From contig NZ_JBHYGL010000001.1 in assembly GCF_051859025.1 (NCBI RefSeq), positions 620,001-684,000 of the forward strand: DNA of 64,000 nt. The letters run 5' to 3'. Position numbers and translations under genes: made by a program. The stretch's first letter is position 1; every line of letters starts with the position of its first letter. Under the pieces are notes generated by a model. It ran no database searches and was not told the DNA's origin. It saw nothing but the letters and a program-made list of their open reading frames with translations. Shown piece by piece: positions 59,651 through 64,000 of the stretch. Origin of the DNA: Falsiroseomonas sp051859025 (GTDB taxonomy: Bacteria; Pseudomonadota; Alphaproteobacteria; Acetobacterales; Acetobacteraceae).

Positions 59651-61102
59651 ATGCCGCATTGGATGAAACTGGTCGCGCCGGTGGCGCTGGCGGCGTTGCT
59701 GGCGCTGCTGCCGGCACCGGATGGCCTGGCGCCCCATGCCTGGCTCTACTTCGCCATCTTCGCGGGCGTGGTGCTGGCGCTGGTGCTGGAACCCATCCCC
59801 GGCGCGCTGATCGGCCTGACGGGCGTCACCCTTATCGCGCTGCTCTCGCCCTGGGTGCTCTATGGCCCGGCGGAACTGGCGCGGCCGGGCTTCCGCCCCG
59901 CCACGGCGTCCCTGGCCTGGGCGCTGTCGGGTTTCAGCAACGCCACCGTCTGGTTGATCTTCGCCGCCTTCATGTTCGCCCTGGGCTACGAGAAATCGGG
60001 CCTCGGCCGGCGGATCGCGCTGCTGCTGGTGCGCGCCATGGGGCGGCGGACGCTGACGCTGGGCTACGCCATCGCCTTCGCCGATCTGGCACTGTCCCCC
60101 TTCACGCCGAGCAACACGGCGCGGTCCGGTGGCACCATCTACCCGGTCGTCCGCAACCTGCCGCCGCTCTATGGCAGCCTGCCGAATGATCCCTCCGCCC
60201 GGCGCATCGGCGGCTACGTCATGTGGACCGCCATCGCCGCCACCTGCGTCACCTCCTCGATGTTTCTCACCGCGCTGGCGCCGAACCTGCTGGCGCTGGA
60301 ACTCGCGGCCCGCACGGCGCGCGTCACCATCACCTGGTTCGAATGGTTCCTGGCCTTCGCCCCGGTCGGCGCCATCCTGCTGCTGGCCGTGCCGCTGCTG
60401 GCCTGGAAGCTCTACCCGCCGGAGGTGACGGAGGGCGGGGAGGTCGTCGCCTGGGCGGGCGAGGAACTGGCGCGCATGGGCGGCCTGACGAGGAAGGAAG
60501 CTCTGCTCGGCGTGCTGGTGGTGGTCGCGCTCGGCCTCTGGGTCTTCGGGGAGCCGGCGATCAACAGCACTACCGTCGGGCTCGCCGTCTTCGCCGCCAT
60601 CGTGCTGACCGGCATCGCGAGCTGGGACGACGTGCTGGCCAACAAGCAGGCCTGGAACACGCTGGCCTGGTTCGCGACGCTGGTGGCGCTGGCCGGCGGC
60701 CTGGCGCAGGTGGGCTTCGTCGCCTGGTTCGCCGGCCGGGTCGGCGGCGCCGTCGCGGGCGTTTCGCCGACAACGGCGCTGGTGGCGCTGGTCGTGGTGT
60801 TCTACCTCGCCCACTACGCCTTCGCCTCCGTCACCGCGCATGTCACCGCGCTGCTGCCGGTGATGCTGACGGTCGGCGCCGCCGTGCCAGGGATGGACAT
60901 GAAGGCGCTGACGCTATCCCTCGTCCTCACCCTCGGCATCATGGGCATCCTGACGCCCTACGCGACGGGGCCGAGCCCGGTCTATTACGGCAGCGGCTAC
61001 CTGCCGGCGCGGGACTACTGGCGGCTTGGCGCCGTGTTCGGTGCGGTCTTCCTGGCCGTGTTCCTGGTGGTGGGCATACCCTGGATCATGCTCATTCGCT
61101 GA
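59651..61102 (+). CDS. DASS (SLC13)-family dicarboxylate transporter
   Basis: A 483-residue membrane protein of about twelve segments with the DASS motifs LSPFTPSNTARSGGTIYPVVRNL, NKQAWNTLAWFATLVALAGGL, FYLAHYAFASVTAHVTALLPV and LTPYATGPSPVYYGSGYL. These match the 2-oxoglutarate/malate or citrate/succinate exchanger branch. The start is ATG 59651, or Met5 at 59663. The gene stands alone; its end overlaps the hibernation factor gene by 11 bases. Confidence 0.92.
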   Translation: MPHWMKLVAPVALAALLALLPAPDGLAPHAWLYFAIFAGVVLALVLEPIPGALIGLTGVTLIALLSPWVLYGPAELARPGFRPATASLAWALSGFSNATVWLIFAAFMFALGYEKSGLGRRIALLLVRAMGRRTLTLGYAIAFADLALSPFTPSNTARSGGTIYPVVRNLPPLYGSLPNDPSARRIGGYVMWTAIAATCVTSSMFLTALAPNLLALELAARTARVTITWFEWFLAFAPVGAILLLAVPLLAWKLYPPEVTEGGEVVAWAGEELARMGGLTRKEALLGVLVVVALGLWVFGEPAINSTTVGLAVFAAIVLTGIASWDDVLANKQAWNTLAWFATLVALAGGLAQVGFVAWFAGRVGGAVAGVSPTTALVALVVVFYLAHYAFASVTAHVTALLPVMLTVGAAVPGMDMKALTLSLVLTLGIMGILTPYATGPSPVYYGSGYLPARDYWRLGAVFGAVFLAVFLVVGIPWIMLIR

Positions 61103-61442
61103 GCTCGGCCGTGCGGATGGACTCGCCGCCCTTCCGGTCCATCCGCTTGCCGAGGGCATTGTCCAGTTGCCGCGCCGCCTTCTGCAGCGCGCCGGCCAGC
61201 GCCTGCTTCACCGTCTCCGCCTCATGCGTCACCGCCATCGGCTTGGTGTTGGACGGTCGCGCCTCGATCATGCAGCGCTTGTCGGTGCCGCCCTTGTCGG
61301 CGTTCACATCGTTGATGTGGACCTCCACGCGCGTCAGGTGCTGGGCGAAGCGGCCGAGCTGGCCTTCGACCTTCTCCTGCACCCGCTCCACCAGCGCGGC
61401 GCTGCCATTGGTGTCGTTGTCCGTGTTGACCTGGACCTGCAT
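61092..61442 (-). CDS. Ribosome hibernation promoting factor/RaiA-family protein
   Basis: A 116-residue protein of the HPF/YfiA fold: MQVQVNTDNDTNGSAALVERVQEKVEGQLGRF at the start, the strand TRVEVHINDVNADKGGTDKRC, EARP, then an ALQKAARQLDNALGKRMDRK helix. It lacks the long-form C-terminal dimerisation domain. It is likely to bind the small subunit and silence or protect ribosomes in slow growth. It lies downstream of the NuoF-like gene with a 52-base gap. Confidence 0.85.
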   Translation of the reverse strand: MQVQVNTDNDTNGSAALVERVQEKVEGQLGRFAQHLTRVEVHINDVNADKGGTDKRCMIEARPSNTKPMAVTHEAETVKQALAGALQKAARQLDNALGKRMDRKGGESIRTAELSE

Positions 61443-61494
61443 GCATCGTCTCCCGGTTGCTTGATGGGGCAACGCGGGGCGGGGGCCGCGGTTG

Positions 61495-62718
61495 TCAGCG
61501 CAACGCCCGCTGATACTCCTCCGGAAAGGTCGCCAGGCTGCTCGCCAGCACCGTCGCTGCGCCATCCACCAGGCCGCAGCGCCCGCTGCCCGGCAGCAGC
61601 GCCGCCAGGTTGCGCAGTGCCGCCAGGTCGCCCGGCCCGCCGCCACCGGCTTCCAGCCGTTCCAGCAGCCGCGCCACCTGGAAGGTGCCGATCTTGCAGG
61701 GCGGGCATTGCCCGCAGCTCGATGCCGCGAAGAAGGCCACATATTCCGCCGTCTTGCGCAGGATGGAGGTGCCATCCCCCACCACGATCATCGCCCCGGT
61801 GCCCAGCCGCGACCCCCGCGCCCGCAGGCTGTCGAAATCCATCGCGACATCGAGGTCCCGTTCCGTCAGCAGCGTGTTGGACGGCCCGCCCGTGAACACC
61901 GCCTTGAACCGCCGCCCGCCCAGCATCCCCCCGCCATGGTCGAACACCAGCGCCCGCAGGCTGGTCCCCATCGGCAGTTCATGCAGCCCCGGCCGCAGCA
62001 CATCCCCGGACAGGGAAAACAGCTTCGTCCCCGCCGCATCCCCGATGCCGAGCCCGCGATACCAGGCCGCCCCCTTCGCCAGGATGTGCCCGGCCTGGGC
62101 CAGCGTCTCCACATTGGTCACCAGCGTGGGCGCGCCATGCACGCCATGCTGGGCGGGGAAGGGGGGCTTGAGCGACGGGAAGGGAAATCCCCCCTGCACG
62201 GAGGCTACGGCCGCCGTCTCCTCCCCCCCGATATAGAGCCCGCTGCTCTCGACGACCCGCAGCGCGACGGCCTCTCCCACCGCCGCCGAGACCTCGGCCA
62301 GCAGCGGATGCGCCGCCCATTGCGCCGCGGCGTCGCGCAGGCCGGCGACCGTCGCCGGCTCCCGCGGGTTCACATACAGCGCCACCTGCGCCGCCCGGAC
62401 CGCGACGGCCGCGACCAGCGCTCCCTCGATCACCTGGTGCGGCGTTTCCGCCAGCAGGAAGCGGTCCTTGAAGGTGCCGGGCTCATCCTCGTTCCCATTG
62501 GCGATGATCCATCGGCCGGGGCCGGGCGCCGCCGCCACCGCCGCCCATTTCCGATGCGCCGGGAAGCCCGCGCCGCCGAGGCCGCGCAGCCCCGCGGCCT
62601 CGATTTCCGGGATGATCGCGGCCGGGTCGCGCAGCGCCGCCCGCAGCCCGGCCCCGGCCACCGCCAGGTAGGCGTCCAGCGACGCGCCGCGCAGCGCCGG
62701 ATCGGTCAGCACCCTCAT
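61495..62718 (-). CDS. NuoF-like NADH-binding FMN and iron-sulfur protein
   Basis: A 407-residue protein equivalent to the NADH-oxidising NuoF/HoxF core: FMN-binding GLGGAGFP (47-53) with RKW, NADH-contact ANGNEDEPG and YIGGEETA (162-169), and the [4Fe-4S] ligands Cys335, Cys338, Cys341 (SCGQCPPC) and Cys381. No other Complex I gene is near. Its ATG overlaps the stop of the fumarate-reductase-like flavoprotein (ATGA), indicating a complex in which NADH delivers electrons to that flavin, or the reverse. Confidence 0.85.
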   Translation of the reverse strand: MRVLTDPALRGASLDAYLAVAGAGLRAALRDPAAIIPEIEAAGLRGLGGAGFPAHRKWAAVAAAPGPGRWIIANGNEDEPGTFKDRFLLAETPHQVIEGALVAAVAVRAAQVALYVNPREPATVAGLRDAAAQWAAHPLLAEVSAAVGEAVALRVVESSGLYIGGEETAAVASVQGGFPFPSLKPPFPAQHGVHGAPTLVTNVETLAQAGHILAKGAAWYRGLGIGDAAGTKLFSLSGDVLRPGLHELPMGTSLRALVFDHGGGMLGGRRFKAVFTGGPSNTLLTERDLDVAMDFDSLRARGSRLGTGAMIVVGDGTSILRKTAEYVAFFAASSCGQCPPCKIGTFQVARLLERLEAGGGGPGDLAALRNLAALLPGSGRCGLVDGAATVLASSLATFPEEYQRALR

Positions 62719-64000
62719 GCCGCCACCCGCTGCCGCAGCATCGATGCCAAATCGACATTGCCATAGGGGGGGAAGACCATCGGCGCCCGCCGGTCCAGCG
62801 GCAGCCCCGCCGCCACCAGCCCCCTTTCCCACGCCGCCAGATGCGCGAGGCCCACGCCCCTCGGCCGGTCGCCGCGCGCGGCCTCCGCCGCGGCCGCCCC
62901 GGCCCGGCGTCCGAAGGCCACCAGTTCCAGCAGCGCATTGCCCATCAGCCGGTTCAGCCCGTGCAACCCGCCGGAGGCCTCGCCCGCGCAGAACAGGCCG
63001 GGCACCGCCGTGCGGCCCTCCGCATCGATGGCGATGCCGCCATTCTGGTAGTGCAGCGTGGGGCGGATCAGGAAGGGCTCCCGCGCCGGGTCGAAGCCCG
63101 CGCGATGCGCCAGGTGCGACAGCGTCACCAGCCGCTTCGCCAGGATGCCGGGATTCGCGGCCTCCAGCCCCGGCGTATCCAGCAGCACGCCCTCGCAGCC
63201 ATCGCGTGCCACCGCGCGGCCTTCCGCGATCTCCCGCAGGATCGCCGCGGCCACGACATCCCGCGGTGCCAGTTCATCGACGAAGCGCTGGCCGAGCCCG
63301 TTGAACAGCAGCCCGCCGGCGGCGCGCGCGGCCTCGCTGATCAGCGTGCCGGCCAGGTGGGGCGGCCAGGCGATGCCGGTCGGGTGGTACTGGAAGCTCT
63401 CCACCTCCCGCAGCCCGGCACCCAGGCGATAGGCCAGCACCAGCCCATCCGCCGTCGCGCCGTAGTGGTTGCTGGTCGGGAAGCCGTTCAAGTGTAGCCG
63501 CCCCGCGCCGCCCGTCGCCAACACCACCGCCCCTGCGCGGGCCAGCACGATCGCCCGCCGGTCCAGATCCAGAAGCACGGCGCCGGCGCAGCGCCCATGC
63601 GGGTCCGTCAGCAATTCGACCACCGGGTGGCGTTCCAGCACGGTGATGCCCGGCGTCAGCAGCACCGCTTCCCGGATCACCCGCATCAATTCCAGGCCGG
63701 TATAGTCCCGGAAGGACAGCAGCCGCGCCGCCGTGGCCCCGCCCGGCTTCTTCCGCAGCAGATGCCCGCCGATGCGGTCCTCGCCCTCCTCCAGGTCGAA
63801 GCCCATGCCCTGCTGGATCAGCCAGCGGATCGAAGCCGGGCCATCCTTCACCATGGCCGCCACCAGGCCCCTGTCGGCCCGGAAATGGCCGGCGCGCACA
63901 GTGTCCTCGAAATGACGCTGCAGCGAATCCTCGGCGCCCACCGCGGCCTGGATGCCGCCTTCCGCCATCACCGTATTGCCGTCGCCCATGCGGAGCTTCG
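62715..64000 (-). CDS. Fumarate reductase/succinate dehydrogenase-like flavoprotein, 5' end outside the window
   Basis: At least 428 residues of an FrdA/SdhA/aspartate-oxidase-type flavoprotein. The frame is open to the window edge and the N-terminal FAD motif is missing, so the true start lies beyond 64000. Visible are NTVMAEGGIQAA, EVESFQYHPTGI, RPTLHYQNGGIAI and GEASGGLHGLNRLMGNALLELVAFGR. The position of the covalent-FAD histidine of SdhA appears as Asn in GDGNTV, so flavin is probably bound non-covalently. The short C terminus resembles soluble fumarate reductases. It is coupled to the NuoF-like gene. Confidence 0.85.
   Translation of the reverse strand, partial: KLRMGDGNTVMAEGGIQAAVGAEDSLQRHFEDTVRAGHFRADRGLVAAMVKDGPASIRWLIQQGMGFDLEEGEDRIGGHLLRKKPGGATAARLLSFRDYTGLELMRVIREAVLLTPGITVLERHPVVELLTDPHGRCAGAVLLDLDRRAIVLARAGAVVLATGGAGRLHLNGFPTSNHYGATADGLVLAYRLGAGLREVESFQYHPTGIAWPPHLAGTLISEAARAAGGLLFNGLGQRFVDELAPRDVVAAAILREIAEGRAVARDGCEGVLLDTPGLEAANPGILAKRLVTLSHLAHRAGFDPAREPFLIRPTLHYQNGGIAIDAEGRTAVPGLFCAGEASGGLHGLNRLMGNALLELVAFGRRAGAAAAEAARGDRPRGVGLAHLAAWERGLVAAGLPLDRRAPMVFPPYGNVDLASMLRQRVAA

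Overview
The window is very GC-rich chromosomal DNA (roughly 70% by eye) with dense, mostly overlapping genes. The protein families point to an alphaproteobacterium, most likely an aerobic Acetobacteraceae member close to Roseomonas. The reasons are five Bug/TctC-type solute-binding proteins, a BciB-type 8-vinyl reductase homologue (expected in aerobic anoxygenic phototrophs), an alphaproteobacterial-type LexA box and a homospermidine synthase. This placement is inferred from gene content; there is no rRNA, and no tRNA was recognised.

Layout. 1-1150: small basic and proline-rich proteins. 1122-8794: BciB homologue, RraA-type aldolase, OsmC protein, a sugar-acid module (D-2-hydroxyacid dehydrogenase, SDR, GntR regulator), and an oligopeptide-type binding protein coupled to an alpha/beta hydrolase. 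8955-16391: a methyltransferase, then a polyamine block on the minus strand (agmatinase, long structured leader, ornithine decarboxylase, homospermidine synthase), then a tryptophan/kynurenine pair divergent around a perfect 22-bp palindrome. 16435-24933: an IclR regulator convergent with a seven-gene minus-strand operon (hydantoinase A and B, two Bug proteins, class II aldolase, cupin, dihydroorotate dehydrogenase-like enzyme). 25102-28996: a polyamine/iron-type ABC importer ended by a clear terminator.

29161-41218: a sigma-54-like promoter precedes an ABC importer plus cytosine deaminase-like amidohydrolase. Next come two mirrored flavodoxin-fold paralogues around a cupin, and then a chain of translationally coupled genes: Bug protein, two-subunit molybdenum hydroxylase, a dihydroxyphthalate-decarboxylase-like protein, a second Bug protein and an RraA aldolase. 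This resembles a catabolic island for an N-heterocyclic or aromatic acid.

41278-47973 is a queuosine block. It holds queF, queG, queC, a VUT-family precursor transporter, and two unassigned genes in the same overlapping chain (a glutamine-amidotransferase-like protein and a GNAT acetyltransferase), followed by a separate queA-tgt pair. 48095-52045 holds a secreted phosphoesterase-like protein and a DUF1501/DUF1800 pair. 52357-54438 is a solitary, divergent EF-G with its own terminator. 54557-58005 is a MaoC protein and a complete TctCBA transporter. 58081-61442 has SPFH/NfeD, a DASS dicarboxylate transporter and a ribosome hibernation factor. The right edge holds a NuoF-like protein coupled to a fumarate-reductase-like flavoprotein that runs off the end.

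The main theme is scavenging and catabolism of organic acids and nitrogen compounds. Only one Bug protein sits with TctA/TctB; the other four are embedded in catabolic operons without membrane partners.
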